The notes: generated by a model from the letters alone, not told the origin. Shown: positions 1-8,962, counted from the first letter of the stretch. The stretch: DNA of 64,000 bases from Streptomyces sp. NBC_01381 (GCF_026340305.1 NZ_JAPEPI010000002.1:3534001-3598000); one strand, 5' to 3'. Program-made: numbers and translations.

Positions 1-1226
1 CGGACACGGGCGTGCATCCCCACGTCCCGCAGGGCTACCACGCGCACGCGCTGCTCGCCCGGGGCGGCGAAGCGTTGGAGGCGCTCTTCCCGGGGCTGCG
101 GGAGGAGCTCGCGGAACTGGGTGCGCCGGTCCTCGACTACGGCGAGCGGATGAGCTTTCTGCTGCCGACCGGCTATGCGCCGACCAACCCCGTGGGCGTG
201 GCCATCCAGAGCCTCACGCGCGACGAGCTCGAACGGTGCCTGCGGCAAAGGGTGTTGGGCCTTCCGGCGGTGCGCGTGCTCCCGGCGACGCGCTGCGAGA
301 CGGTGACGGCGAGCGCTCCCGGTCGCCTGGACCGGGTCCGCTACCGCACCGACGACGCCGACGGGTCCGAAGAAGTCACCGCGGACCTGGTCGTTGACAC
401 CTCGGGTCGCTCCACCTCCGTCGACCGGTGGCTCACCGACGCACGGCTGCCGGTGTCCGCCAAGACCGTCATCAAGGCGAAGATCACCTACACCTCCGCG
501 TGCTACGAACGCCCGCCGCAGGACCGGCAGGACTTCGACATCGCGTACCAGATGGCCTTCGCGCCCGACGTCCGGCGCGGCGGAGTCATCCTTGCCGTGG
601 AGCGCGACCGCTGGATGTGCTCGCTGCTCGGCGTGGACGAGCACGTGCCGCCCACCGACGACGAGGGCTACCTCGACTTCGCCCACAGCCTCGCCAACCC
701 CCGCCTCGCCGAACAGATCAAACGCGGCACCCGGCAAGGGGAGATCCACCGCTACACCAACCCCGGCAACGAGTGGCGCCTGCACCACAAGAACGCCCGC
801 TGGCCCGAACGCCTGATCGCGGTGGGCGACTCCCTCTGTGTGTTCAACCCGGTGTACGGACAAGGGCTCACGGTCGCCGCGCTCGAAGCGGAGCTGCTCG
901 GCCGACTGCTGCGCCGTCGGCGGGCCGACGCGGCCGGACTCGACGGCCTCAGCCGCGCCTACCAGCGCGCCGCGGCCCGTGTCATCAAGGTCCCCTGGAC
1001 CATGGCGACCAGCTCGGACCTGATGTGGGCACCCGCCGGACAGCCGCGGTCCGCACGCTTCGCCCAGTGGTACAACAAGCACGTCCTCGCCCTCGCCGTG
1101 CACGACCCGGGCGTGTGGGCCCGGTTCGTACGGGTCCTGAACATGACGGCCCCGCCCTCGCTGCTGTTCCGCCCGGCCGTGCTCGCCAAGGTGGTACGCC
1201 GCGCGCTCACGCGCCGCCGGATCTGA
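1..1226 (+). CDS. FAD-dependent oxidoreductase/monooxygenase, 5' end outside window
   Basis: The frame is open from the window edge, so the start and the N-terminal FAD Rossmann motif lie outside; about 407 residues are visible. The C-terminal FAD-binding signature of aromatic-hydroxylase and halogenase-like flavoproteins is present (VGDSLCVFNPVYGQG, near position 825-870), and an internal segment reads ADLVVDTSGRST, the usual DG/S-G-R motif of this fold. The family oxidises or hydroxylates small organic substrates in the cytosol; nothing visible fixes the substrate. It is followed by about 100 bp and then the end of a gene on the other strand, so it is the last gene of whatever operon it belongs to. 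Confidence 0.85.
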   Translation, partial: DTGVHPHVPQGYHAHALLARGGEALEALFPGLREELAELGAPVLDYGERMSFLLPTGYAPTNPVGVAIQSLTRDELERCLRQRVLGLPAVRVLPATRCETVTASAPGRLDRVRYRTDDADGSEEVTADLVVDTSGRSTSVDRWLTDARLPVSAKTVIKAKITYTSACYERPPQDRQDFDIAYQMAFAPDVRRGGVILAVERDRWMCSLLGVDEHVPPTDDEGYLDFAHSLANPRLAEQIKRGTRQGEIHRYTNPGNEWRLHHKNARWPERLIAVGDSLCVFNPVYGQGLTVAALEAELLGRLLRRRRADAAGLDGLSRAYQRAAARVIKVPWTMATSSDLMWAPAGQPRSARFAQWYNKHVLALAVHDPGVWARFVRVLNMTAPPSLLFRPAVLAKVVRRALTRRRI

Positions 1227-1325
1227 GGCGGCGTACCGCGAACTCCCCGAACCGGGCGAGCATTTCGGAGTGGGCGACGGTTCCCTCTCCGTGGCCCAGT
1301 CCCCGTGCCGCCACGCGCGGTGGCG

Positions 1326-1934
1326 TCAGCGCAGGACCGCCTCGCCCGTGCGGACGGCACGCATCGCGCGCTCGACGGTCTCCTCGTTCTCGCCGACCGG
1401 AGCCACGTAGTTGATGACGTCGCGCGCGGCGTCAGCGCCGAGCGTCCGGGCGATCACCCACGTGGCGAGATACTGCGAGGCCAGGCAGCCGCCCGCCGTC
1501 GCGATGTTCCCCTCGGCGTGGAACGGCGCGTCCAGGACGGTGACACCGCAGGCCTCGACAAAGGGCCGGCTCGTCATGTCCGTGCACGCGGGCATGGACT
1601 TCAGCAGCCCGAGCCGGGCGAGCACCAGCGCGCCGGAGCACTGCGCACCGATCAGCTGGCGCGAAGGGTCAAGGGGCAGCCTGGAGATCAGCCGGTCGTC
1701 GGCCACCACGTCGCGCGTCTTCACGCCGCTGCCGATCAGTACGACGTCGGCCTCGGTCACGAACTCCATGGGGCGCTGCCCGGTTGTCTCGACGCCGTTC
1801 ATCGAAGTGACCACCGGCGTCGGTGTCGTGATGAAGGCCTCCAAGCCGTCCTTTCGGCACCGATTGATCAGCGCGGAGGCGATGAAGCTGTCGAGTTCAT
1901 TGAATCCGTCAAAGGTGACCACGGCTACCTGCAT
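1326..1934 (-). CDS. DJ-1/PfpI family protein
   Basis: A 202-residue single-domain protein of the class I glutamine amidotransferase-like fold. The N-terminal strand reads MQVAVVTFDGFNELDS and the nucleophile-elbow region contains AQCSGALVLA, with the Cys expected of DJ-1/PfpI and AraC-N-type domains. There is no DNA-binding domain, so it is a stand-alone enzyme or chaperone (isonitrile hydratase-like, deglycase-like or stress protein; the activity cannot be assigned). The ATG at 1934 fits the conserved N-terminus, although the frame stays open far upstream. It is transcribed divergently from the MerR regulator that begins 147 bp away, and may be its target. Confidence 0.85.
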   Translation of the reverse strand: MQVAVVTFDGFNELDSFIASALINRCRKDGLEAFITTPTPVVTSMNGVETTGQRPMEFVTEADVVLIGSGVKTRDVVADDRLISRLPLDPSRQLIGAQCSGALVLARLGLLKSMPACTDMTSRPFVEACGVTVLDAPFHAEGNIATAGGCLASQYLATWVIARTLGADAARDVINYVAPVGENEETVERAMRAVRTGEAVLR

Positions 1935-2043
1935 GGCATCTCCTCGAAGTCCGGAACCGGCCTGGAGGTGCAGATTCTCAGGCGTGCTGCGCCCGGGAAC
2001 CGGGCCAATCGGCGGCCGGTGGCTCAGTTGTGTCAGTAAACGC

Positions 2044-2074
2044 TTGACTCTCCAGCCGCTGGAGGGATGAGAGT
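2044..2074 (+). promoter_or_regulatory. MerR-type promoter with operator dyad in the spacer
   Basis: The sequence shows a -35 TTGACT at 2044-2049 followed by a perfect dyad CTCCAG-CCG-CTGGAG at 2050-2064. A weak -10 (GAGAGT, 2069-2074) follows at a 19-bp spacing. The over-long spacer holding a palindrome is the hallmark of promoters remodelled by MerR proteins. The regulator gene starts a few bases downstream, so autoregulation is inferred. Confidence 0.65.
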
Positions 2075-2081
2075 TGACCTT

Positions 2082-2990
2082 GTGAGCGACCATACCGAGC
2101 TGCTGACCATCGGCGAACTCGCCCGGCGCACCGGGCTTTCCGTGCGGACCATCCGTTTCTGGTCCGACAGCGGAGTCGTGGTGCCGACCGGCCGCACGGC
2201 GGGCGGCTTCCGGCTCTACGACGCCGATGCCACCGCCCGTGTCGACCTCGTCCGGACCCTGCGCGAGCTGGGCCTTGACCTGGAGACGGTACGCCGGGTG
2301 CTGGACAGGCAGGTGACGGTGCGCGACGTGGCCAGGGCGCACGCGCGGGCGGTCGACGCGGAGATCCGCACACTGCAGGCACGGCGCGCGGTGCTTGATC
2401 GGGTCGCTCGGCAGGGCAGTACGACCAAGGAGATGAGACTCATGCATGAACTGGCCCGGATGTCCGCCGACGAGCGACAGCGGATCATCGACGATTTTGT
2501 CCACGAGACCTTCGACGGTGTCGACCCCGACGCGCCGGGCGCCCACATCGCCCAGGCCATGCGCACCGTACCGAAACACCTGCCCGCCGACCCGACCGCC
2601 GAGCAGGTGGACGCCTGGGTGGAGCTGGCCGAGCTGGTCGGCGACGAGCCGTTCCGGGAACGGGTACGCGAGATGGCCCTGGCCGGGGCGCGGGGAGAGC
2701 AACAGCCGGCGGGGCCGGACCCGGCGAAGGTCGCGGAGCACGCCGGCCAGGCGGTACGCGAACACGTCGCCCCCGCGACGGCCGCAGGCAAGGAGTTCCT
2801 TCACCGCATCGTCGACCCCGGCCTGCCGGCAGCGGAACGCGCCCGGCTGGCTGATCAGTTGGCGACTTTCACCGACCGCAGGGTGGAGCGGTACTGGCAG
2901 CTGCTCGCCGTGCTCAACGGGCGGCCGCAGGTCCCCTCGCAGGTGCCTGCGTTCGAATGGCTGATCGCCGCCCTGCGAGCGGAGGATTAG
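2082..2990 (+). CDS. MerR family transcriptional regulator
   Basis: A 302-residue protein. Residues about 6-75 form the MerR winged helix-turn-helix (LTIGELARRTGLSVRTIRFW, then a wing with GGFRLYD). The remaining 220 residues are helical and Ala/Arg/Glu rich with no recognisable ligand domain. An in-frame ATG lies at 2067, but it falls inside the promoter and no ribosome-binding site precedes either start. The predicted transcription start coincides with the GTG at 2082, so I chose a leaderless GTG start. It probably senses a small molecule and regulates itself and possibly the divergent DJ-1/PfpI gene; the ligand is unknown. Confidence 0.85.
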   Translation: MSDHTELLTIGELARRTGLSVRTIRFWSDSGVVVPTGRTAGGFRLYDADATARVDLVRTLRELGLDLETVRRVLDRQVTVRDVARAHARAVDAEIRTLQARRAVLDRVARQGSTTKEMRLMHELARMSADERQRIIDDFVHETFDGVDPDAPGAHIAQAMRTVPKHLPADPTAEQVDAWVELAELVGDEPFRERVREMALAGARGEQQPAGPDPAKVAEHAGQAVREHVAPATAAGKEFLHRIVDPGLPAAERARLADQLATFTDRRVERYWQLLAVLNGRPQVPSQVPAFEWLIAALRAED

Positions 2991-3005
2991 GGGGCATCGG
3001 TACTG

Positions 3006-3023
3006 CTCACCGTCGACGGTGAG
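3006..3023. terminator. Perfect palindrome between convergent genes
   Basis: CTCACCGT-CG-ACGGTGAG is a perfect 18-bp palindrome that ends directly at the stop codon of the SpoIIE-type gene and lies 16 bp after the MerR stop. Its position between convergent genes suits a bidirectional terminator. It has no T-run, as is usual in Streptomyces. Confidence 0.5.
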
Positions 3024-5435
3024 TCAGGACGGCGACGGTCCCGTCGCGGGAAAGGCCTGTTCCGTCCAGATGGTCTTGCCGGAGCGGGTGTAGCGCGTTC
3101 CCCACCGCTGGACCAGCTGCGCGACGATGAACAGGCCGCGCCCGCCCTCGTCGTCGTCGCCGCTGTGGCGCAGGTGCGGTGAGGTGTGGCCCCGGTCCGC
3201 GACCTCGCACAGGAGAGTGCGGTCACGGATGAGGCGTACCTGGATCGGCCCTTCGGCGTACCTGACCGCGTTGGTCACCAGCTCGCTGACGACGAGCTCG
3301 GTCGCGAAGGACAGCTCCTCCAGGCCCCAGCGGTGCAGCTGTTGGGTGGCAAGCTCCCGGGCCTGGCCCGCGGCGACCGGTTCCGCGGGCAGTTCCCACT
3401 CGGTGACCTGCGAAGGGTCGAGTTCGCGGGTACGGACGAGGAGCAGGGCGGTGTCGTCGGCCGTCGAGCCGCCGGGCAGGAGTTGCGCCACGGCCCGGTC
3501 GCAGAGCTCTTCGAGCGACGCGTGCCGGTCGCTGAGTACGCGTCCCAGGATGTCGAGCCCGTGGTCGATGTCGCGGTCGCGGGCCTCGACCAGGCCGTCG
3601 GTGAAGAGCGCGAGCAGGCTGCCCACCGGCAGCTCGATCTCCATCGACTCGAACGGCAGGCCGCCGAGGCCAAGCGGCGGTCCTGCCGGCAGGTCCGGGA
3701 AGGACAGCAGGCCGTCCGGGTCGACGACCGCCGGCGGCAGGTGCCCGGCCCTGGCCATGACACAGCGCCGCGACACCGGGTCGTAGACCGCGTAGAGACA
3801 GGTCGCCCCGGTGGTCACATCGGCGTACATGCCGTCGGGCGTTCCCAGCTCGGCCCGCTGTTCCTCCGCCGACTGCGCCACCAGATCGTCGAGCCGCGAG
3901 AGCAGCTCGACGGGATCCAGGTCCATCTGGGCGAACGCGCGCACGGTCGTACGCAGCCGTCCCATGGTGGCGGCCGCCTGCAGACCGTGGCCGACCACGT
4001 CTCCGACCACGAGTCCGACGCGGGTTCCGGACAGCGGGATGACGTCGAACCAGTCACCGCCGACGCCTGTCACGTCGTCCGTGGGCAGATAGCGGTAGGC
4101 CAGGTCGACCGCCGACTGCTCCGGCACGTGTTGGGGCAGCAACTGGCGCTGGAGGGCCAGCGATGCGGTGCGCTCACGGGTGAAGCGGCGGGCGTTGTCG
4201 ATGGACACGGCCGTACGGGCGACCAGCTCGTCGGCCAGTGACACTTCGCCGCTGTCGAAGATGGCTCCGGTGCCGCGTATGAAGGTGACGAGTCCCAGCG
4301 TGCTGTTCCCGGCCCGCAGCGGCACGACCAGGACCGCGTCGTCGAGCACGAGCCCGCCCGAGGAGAGGCTGCGGTCCTGCGGTGAACCGGACGGGTACTC
4401 CACGGGGGAGTCGCTCACGGGGGGAGCGGGCGCAGGCCCCTTTCCCGGCTTCTCCTGGCCGGCTTCATCGGCCGAGCAGCGGGCGACCCGCACCAGAGAC
4501 ATCGCCGCCGAGCCGCTGGTGGCCGGCACCTCGCCCTCCAGCACGGCCCTCGCGAGGTCGACCGTGACCGTGCTCGCGAACTCCGGCACCGCCACCTCGG
4601 TGATCTTCTCGGCGGTGACCATCACATCGAGGGCGGTACCGACTCCGCGGCCCGCCTCGACGAGCAGGGCGAGGCGACGCTGGGCCCGGTAGCGATCGGT
4701 GATGTCGAACGCGTCCTCGCACACTCCAAAGACATGTCCGGCGGCGTCCTGGAGCCGATAGTAGGCGCAGGACCAGAGGTGGTCCGTCTCCGGGTCAGTG
4801 GGCGGCTTGCCCTGGAAGTGCAGGTCCAGAAAGGGCTCTCCGGTGTCCAGGACGTGACGCATGACCGTGTCGAGGGTGGGCGGATGCCCCTTGCTCACGA
4901 ATTTTCCCTCGGAGTACAGCTCATCGGCCCGAGAGCCGCGGAAATCTGCGAGCGGTCGCCCCATCTCCTGTTCGTACGCCGAGTTGCACCAGGTCAGGCG
5001 CAGGTTGGTGTCGTAGATGGCCAGGCCTACGGGGGACTGGGTGGCAAGGCCGTGCAAGAGGGACTGCCGGGCTTCCCAGATCCGCAGATCCTCCAGCTCC
5101 GTCGCCACGACGACGCGCAACGCCGTGTCGGCGCCCGCCAGCGGACACACCGCGGTGGCGACGGTCAGTTCACGCCCGTCCCGGTGCCGGGCGACGCGGA
5201 TCTCGTTCCCCCGGAACAGGGGAGGGGGCGGGAGAACGGCGACCGCCTGGCCGGGTGGCAGGAGAGTGGCCACGGGCCTACCGAGGATCTCCTGCGCCTT
5301 GTAACCGAGGAGCCGCTCCGCCGCGGGGCTCCATCCGATGACCGTGTCCTGGGCGTCGACGACCGCCGTGGCTGCCCTGTTGACGTCGAGGGGGCCACGA
5401 AAGTCGGAGCTCTGCTCCGCGTTCCATGCAGTCAT
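3024..5435 (-). CDS. PAS-GAF-SpoIIE (PP2C) phosphatase with HATPase domain
   Basis: An 803-residue multidomain signalling protein. In order: PAS domain (about 15-115, containing GWSPAAERLLGY), a second PAS (about 120-245), GAF (about 250-415), SpoIIE-type PP2C phosphatase (about 430-640, with GGDWFDV and GDVVGHG metal-binding motifs), and a RsbW-like HATPase (about 680-803, N-box SELVTNAVRY, G-box GRGLFIV). This combination is common in Streptomyces and acts on anti-sigma-factor antagonists. The phosphatase would dephosphorylate STAS proteins while the HATPase may bind a sigma factor or STAS partner. No transmembrane segment is visible, so it is probably a cytosolic sensor. The ATG at 5435 was chosen because residues upstream are outside the first PAS and are not protein-like. 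Confidence 0.9.
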   Translation of the reverse strand: MTAWNAEQSSDFRGPLDVNRAATAVVDAQDTVIGWSPAAERLLGYKAQEILGRPVATLLPPGQAVAVLPPPPLFRGNEIRVARHRDGRELTVATAVCPLAGADTALRVVVATELEDLRIWEARQSLLHGLATQSPVGLAIYDTNLRLTWCNSAYEQEMGRPLADFRGSRADELYSEGKFVSKGHPPTLDTVMRHVLDTGEPFLDLHFQGKPPTDPETDHLWSCAYYRLQDAAGHVFGVCEDAFDITDRYRAQRRLALLVEAGRGVGTALDVMVTAEKITEVAVPEFASTVTVDLARAVLEGEVPATSGSAAMSLVRVARCSADEAGQEKPGKGPAPAPPVSDSPVEYPSGSPQDRSLSSGGLVLDDAVLVVPLRAGNSTLGLVTFIRGTGAIFDSGEVSLADELVARTAVSIDNARRFTRERTASLALQRQLLPQHVPEQSAVDLAYRYLPTDDVTGVGGDWFDVIPLSGTRVGLVVGDVVGHGLQAAATMGRLRTTVRAFAQMDLDPVELLSRLDDLVAQSAEEQRAELGTPDGMYADVTTGATCLYAVYDPVSRRCVMARAGHLPPAVVDPDGLLSFPDLPAGPPLGLGGLPFESMEIELPVGSLLALFTDGLVEARDRDIDHGLDILGRVLSDRHASLEELCDRAVAQLLPGGSTADDTALLLVRTRELDPSQVTEWELPAEPVAAGQARELATQQLHRWGLEELSFATELVVSELVTNAVRYAEGPIQVRLIRDRTLLCEVADRGHTSPHLRHSGDDDEGGRGLFIVAQLVQRWGTRYTRSGKTIWTEQAFPATGPSPS

Positions 5436-5541
5436 CGCGCCACACCAGCCCCGTTCATCCCCTACAGAATCCGCCGTCCCCGGGGCGGGCACAACCGCTG
5501 TACGCCCACCCAACGGAATCCTGCGGCCGCCGTCACCCGCG

Positions 5542-7692
5542 TCAGGGCGCGACGTGCGCCCGGGACAGCAGGAGCAGACTGTGCGCCCCTACGGCGATCT
5601 CGCTGTCCGCCTTGTGTTCGCTCTCGTCCGAAAGGCCTCGCGGGTCCGAGGTGTCGATCCGTGTGGTCCAGCGTTCGCCGTACGCGGTGCCCGGCAGCTG
5701 GAAGACGATCGGCTCCCGGTAGCTGTTCAGGAGCAACAGGAAGGACGTGTCCACCACAGGTCTGCCGCACGCGTCGGGTTCCGTGATCGCGTCACCGTTG
5801 AGGAAGACGCCGATGGCGTGGGCGTCGGGCCGCTGCCAGTCCTGCCGCGTCATCTCGTGTGCGTCGGGCCTGAACCACACCAGGTCCGGCAGCGGCCGGG
5901 CCTCGTGGGTCGTCGTGTCACCAAGGTCACCAAGGTCACCAAGGTCACCAAGGTCACCAAGGAAGAAGTGGCGTCTTCGCAGCACCGGGTGCTCGGCCCG
6001 CAGCGCGATCGCCCGCTGGGTGAAGGCGAGCAGATCACGCCGGTCCTCGTCGAGATCCCAGTCGACCCAGGAGATCTCGCTGTCCTGGCAGTAGGCGTTG
6101 TTGTTGCCCAGTTGGCTGCGGCCCATCTCGTCGCCGTGGGCGATCATCGGAATCCCCTGCGACAGCATGAGCGTGGCGAGGAAGTTGCGCTGCTGGCGCG
6201 CACGGAGCTCCAGGACGCCCTCATCGGCCGTCGGCCCCTCGACGCCGCAGTTCCAGGAGCGGTTCGCGTTCTCGCCGTCCCGGTTGCCCTCGCCGTTGCC
6301 CTCGTTGTGCTTGTCGTCGTACGAGACCAGATCACGCAGCGTGAAGCCGTCGTGCGCGGTGACGAAGTTGACGCTTGCCCGCGGACGGCGACGGTCGTGC
6401 TGGTAGAGGTCGGACGACCCGGTCAGCCGGGAGGCGAACTCGGCGAGGGAGTTGTCCGCGCCGCGCCAGAAGTCCCGTACCGCGTCGCGGTACTTGCCGT
6501 TCCACTCCGACCAGAGCGGCGGGAAGTTGCCGACCTGATAGCCGCCCTCGCCGACGTCCCAGGGCTCGGCGATGAGTTTGACGCGTCCGACCACCGGGTC
6601 CTGCTGGACCAGGTCGAAGAACGCGGAAAGCCGGTCCACGTCGTGGAACTGCCGGGCGAGCGTGGCGGCCAGATCGAAACGGAACCCGTCCACGTGCATC
6701 TCGGTGACCCAGTAGCGCAGCGAGTCCATGATCAGTTGCAGGACGCTGGGGTGCCGCATCAGCAGGCTGTTGCCCGTGCCGGTGGTGTCGAAGTAGTGCG
6801 CCGGATCGCTCTCAGCCAGGCGGTAGTACGAGGCGTTGTCGATGCCGCGGAAGGCGAGCGTCGGGCCGTTCTCGTTGCCCTCCGCGGTGTGGTTGTAGAC
6901 CACGTCCAGAATCACCTCGAGCCCGGCCGTGTGCAGCTTCTTGACCATCGACTTGAACTCGGTGACCTGCTGACCGCGCGAGCTGTGCGCCGCGTAGGTG
7001 TTGTGGGGCGCGAAGAAGCCGATGGAGGTGTACCCCCAGTAGTTGGACAGGCCGCGGTCGCGCAAGAAGCCGTCCTGCACGTACTGGTGCACCGGCATCA
7101 GCTCGACGGCGGTCACCCCCAGCGAGAGGAGGTGATCGATCACGGGCTCGGTCGCCAACCCCCCGTAGGTGCCCCGGAGTTCGGCGGGGACCCCGGGATG
7201 TCTGTGGGTCAGACCTCGCACATGGGTCTCGTAGATCACGGTCTGGGCGTAGGGACGCCTCGGCAGTACGTCGCCCTCCCAGGGGAAGGAGGGGTCGGTC
7301 ACCACCGAGAGCATCGTGTGCGCTGCGCTGTCGGCCGGTTCGGGACCCCGCGCCGCGTGCTCGTAGAGTGCCGCGTCGTTGTCCACCTCCCCCTCGAACG
7401 CCCTGGCGTAGGGGTCGAGGAGCAGCTTGGCGGGGTTGCACCGATGGCCCGTGGCGGGTTCCCAGGGGCCGTGCACCCGGTATCCGTAGCGCTGCCCCGG
7501 GCCGACACCCGGCAGGTAGCAGTGCCAGACGAAGCCGTCGACCTCGGTGACGGAGACGCTTTCGTGGGTGCCGTCCTCGTGGACGAGGACGAGGTCGACA
7601 CGGTCGGCGACCTCGCTGAACAGGGCGAAGTTCGTCCCTTCGCCGTCGTAGGTCGCGCCGAGCGGGAAGGGGTGTCCGATCCAGGTGCGCAC
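5542..7692 (-). CDS. glgX: Glycogen debranching protein GlgX (GH13, isoamylase type)
   Basis: A 716-residue enzyme with an N-terminal CBM48 domain (starting VRTWIGHPFPLGATYDG) and a GH13_11 catalytic barrel. The nucleophile Asp lies in GFRFDLAAT (about residue 340), the acid/base Glu in LIAEPWDVG (about 373), and the third acid in VTAHDGF (about 447). It hydrolyses alpha-1,6 branches of glycogen or limit dextrin. The GTG at 7692 has a good ribosome-binding site (GGAGG) 7 bp upstream. It sits next to the GlgE-pathway genes, transcribed away from them, so breakdown and synthesis of alpha-glucan are encoded side by side. A Gly-Asp-Leu repeat encoded by a perfect tandem repeat occurs near residue 580. 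Confidence 0.95.
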   Translation of the reverse strand: MRTWIGHPFPLGATYDGEGTNFALFSEVADRVDLVLVHEDGTHESVSVTEVDGFVWHCYLPGVGPGQRYGYRVHGPWEPATGHRCNPAKLLLDPYARAFEGEVDNDAALYEHAARGPEPADSAAHTMLSVVTDPSFPWEGDVLPRRPYAQTVIYETHVRGLTHRHPGVPAELRGTYGGLATEPVIDHLLSLGVTAVELMPVHQYVQDGFLRDRGLSNYWGYTSIGFFAPHNTYAAHSSRGQQVTEFKSMVKKLHTAGLEVILDVVYNHTAEGNENGPTLAFRGIDNASYYRLAESDPAHYFDTTGTGNSLLMRHPSVLQLIMDSLRYWVTEMHVDGFRFDLAATLARQFHDVDRLSAFFDLVQQDPVVGRVKLIAEPWDVGEGGYQVGNFPPLWSEWNGKYRDAVRDFWRGADNSLAEFASRLTGSSDLYQHDRRRPRASVNFVTAHDGFTLRDLVSYDDKHNEGNGEGNRDGENANRSWNCGVEGPTADEGVLELRARQQRNFLATLMLSQGIPMIAHGDEMGRSQLGNNNAYCQDSEISWVDWDLDEDRRDLLAFTQRAIALRAEHPVLRRRHFFLGDLGDLGDLGDLGDTTTHEARPLPDLVWFRPDAHEMTRQDWQRPDAHAIGVFLNGDAITEPDACGRPVVDTSFLLLLNSYREPIVFQLPGTAYGERWTTRIDTSDPRGLSDESEHKADSEIAVGAHSLLLLSRAHVAP
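5917..5961. repeat. 9-bp tandem repeat, five perfect copies, inside glgX
   Basis: The unit GTCACCAAG is repeated five times without error. On the coding strand it encodes a run of Gly-Asp-Leu triplets in a loop of GlgX. Being a multiple of three, copy-number change would alter loop length without a frameshift. Confidence 0.95.
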
Positions 7693-7836
7693 GCTGCTGC
7701 CTCCGTATGGATGACGCGTGGATGAGCGTGGTCGTCGGTGTGTGTCGCGCGTACGGCGCCCATGGACGCGGACGGGCCGCGGCTTCTCCGAGGGGATGCC
7801 GCGGCCGTGGCGCGCCGCCACCGTCGAGCGCCGCGT

Positions 7837-8370
7837 TCAGCCGACGGGCACCGCTTGCGGCAGCGGATCCGACGCCGCGGGCCGCTTCCCCAGCGTGGGG
7901 CACAACTCGCCCCGCTGCTCGGCGTGCCCGATCGGGGAGGCGGCCGCGCGCAGAGTGGGCGCGGGCGGGGCGGGGGTCAGCAGGGCGCCGTCGGCGGACC
8001 GGGCACGGTGCGAGAACCAGATGATTTTGCCGTTGGTCGCCGGGTAGTTGCCCCAGCCGTCGCTCAGCGCGGCGATCTGCGCCAGATAGCCCTCCGGCCC
8101 GCAGTGCGGATGACGAAGGTCGCGTTCGGTGTCGGACACGGCGGTGATGAGGTGCTGGCCGGTCCACCACATCTCGACGACGGTGTGCTTGTCCGTCGCA
8201 TGCGTCTCGATCGCCTGCAGCAGCACGCTTGCGCAGTGGCTCACGGGTTCGACGAGAACCCCCAGGCCCCAGTGCCGGAGGTGTGCGGCAAGAATGCGCC
8301 TGACCTGCCTGACCCGCTGGGGGGTGAGGTCCACCTCGAGGTGGTAGTAGCAGGGGACTGCGGTCTTCAT
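7837..8370 (-). CDS. RsbW-like ATP-binding (HATPase-fold) protein
   Basis: A 177-residue protein resembling the small Streptomyces RsbW/HATPase family: a divergent N-box region (SHCASVLLQAIETHAT), a strand-turn ITAVSDTE in place of the usual D-x-G-x-G region, and the C-terminal DGWG...GKIIWF typical of these proteins. The last 45 residues are Pro/Ala rich and probably disordered. The N-box Asn that binds Mg-ATP in active members appears replaced by Gln, so kinase activity is doubtful; a role as a binding partner (anti-sigma or anti-anti-sigma type) is inferred. The ATG at 8370 has a GAGAGGAG ribosome-binding site. It lies 145 bp upstream of glgX on the same strand. Confidence 0.75.
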   Translation of the reverse strand: MKTAVPCYYHLEVDLTPQRVRQVRRILAAHLRHWGLGVLVEPVSHCASVLLQAIETHATDKHTVVEMWWTGQHLITAVSDTERDLRHPHCGPEGYLAQIAALSDGWGNYPATNGKIIWFSHRARSADGALLTPAPPAPTLRAAASPIGHAEQRGELCPTLGKRPAASDPLPQAVPVG

Positions 8371-8665
8371 CGCTCTTGACTCCTCTCCGCGAAGCTTCCG
8401 ACCGGTCGGCTCTTCGAGCCGCCGCCCCGAACACGAAGCGTGAGAGTTGATCGCTTCTGAGTCATTTCAGAGTGGGAGTGCTGCTCCATTCGTGCAACAG
8501 GAGCAGGTCGTGCCGGTCGTTCAAGATCCAACAGGACGCTGCGCACATGGGCGTGCACTATGGGTCAGGAAGTGCGTCCGGCACTTACACCGGTTTGTCG
8601 ACCCCCTCCGGCACCAGTCAGGTGCACCGCGAGGCACTCCGGAGCACGAGAGGGTGACCAGCGTG
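8371..8665. other. Divergent intergenic region upstream of the glucan block
   Basis: About 295 bp separate the HATPase-like gene from the DUF5133 start. I see one perfect hairpin, CGGCTC-TTC-GAGCCG at 8407-8421, close to the minus-strand start. The plus-strand frame is open from 8447 onward but has no protein-like content before 8666. No convincing promoter hexamers were found. Confidence 0.5.
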
Positions 8666-8962
8666 ATGCTGCTGCCTGACAAAGCCGAGGTCGCGCGGCA
8701 CCTGAACCAATACCGGTCCTGGGAGCGGCTGTTGCTGGCCGGTCCCGCCGACTTCGGAGCGCGAAAGCACTTCGAGAACACCGCGTACACGCTGTGCGTC
8801 CTGATGGGAGAGCGCACGGCGCGGCTCGCCGCGGAGGCCGCCGAGCGCTATCTGGGCCTGCGGCCGTCGCGTCGGCAACCGGCGGCCATCAGCCCGTGGC
8901 CGCCGGCCACACGTGGCCACGGCCTGTGCCCCGGGCACCGGGGCGTGGCAAAGGAGAGAGCG
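8666..8962 (+). CDS. DUF5133-like domain, in frame with and open into glgE
   Basis: From the ATG at 8666 the frame encodes about 65 residues matching the short DUF5133 pattern of Streptomyces (MLLPDKAEVARHLNQY, then FENTAYTLCVLMGERTA and AAERYLGL), preceded by a GAGAGGG ribosome-binding site. After about 34 linker-like residues the frame runs without any stop codon into the GlgE start at 8963. DUF5133 proteins are normally free-standing and of unknown function. Translation from 8666 would therefore give an 855-residue DUF5133-GlgE fusion. The end given here is the last base before the internal GlgE start, not a stop codon. Confidence 0.55.

Noticed and set aside
5533..5549. TCACCC followed by AGGGCG, resembling the recurring palindrome
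   Set aside because: Only three of six positions in the right arm match, and it lies at the stop codon of glgX rather than upstream of a gene.
5338..7725. A 795-codon open frame antisense to glgX
   Set aside because: It mirrors the GlgX coding sequence on the other strand, a routine effect of high GC; composition is Val/Arg/Gly-rich with no domain.
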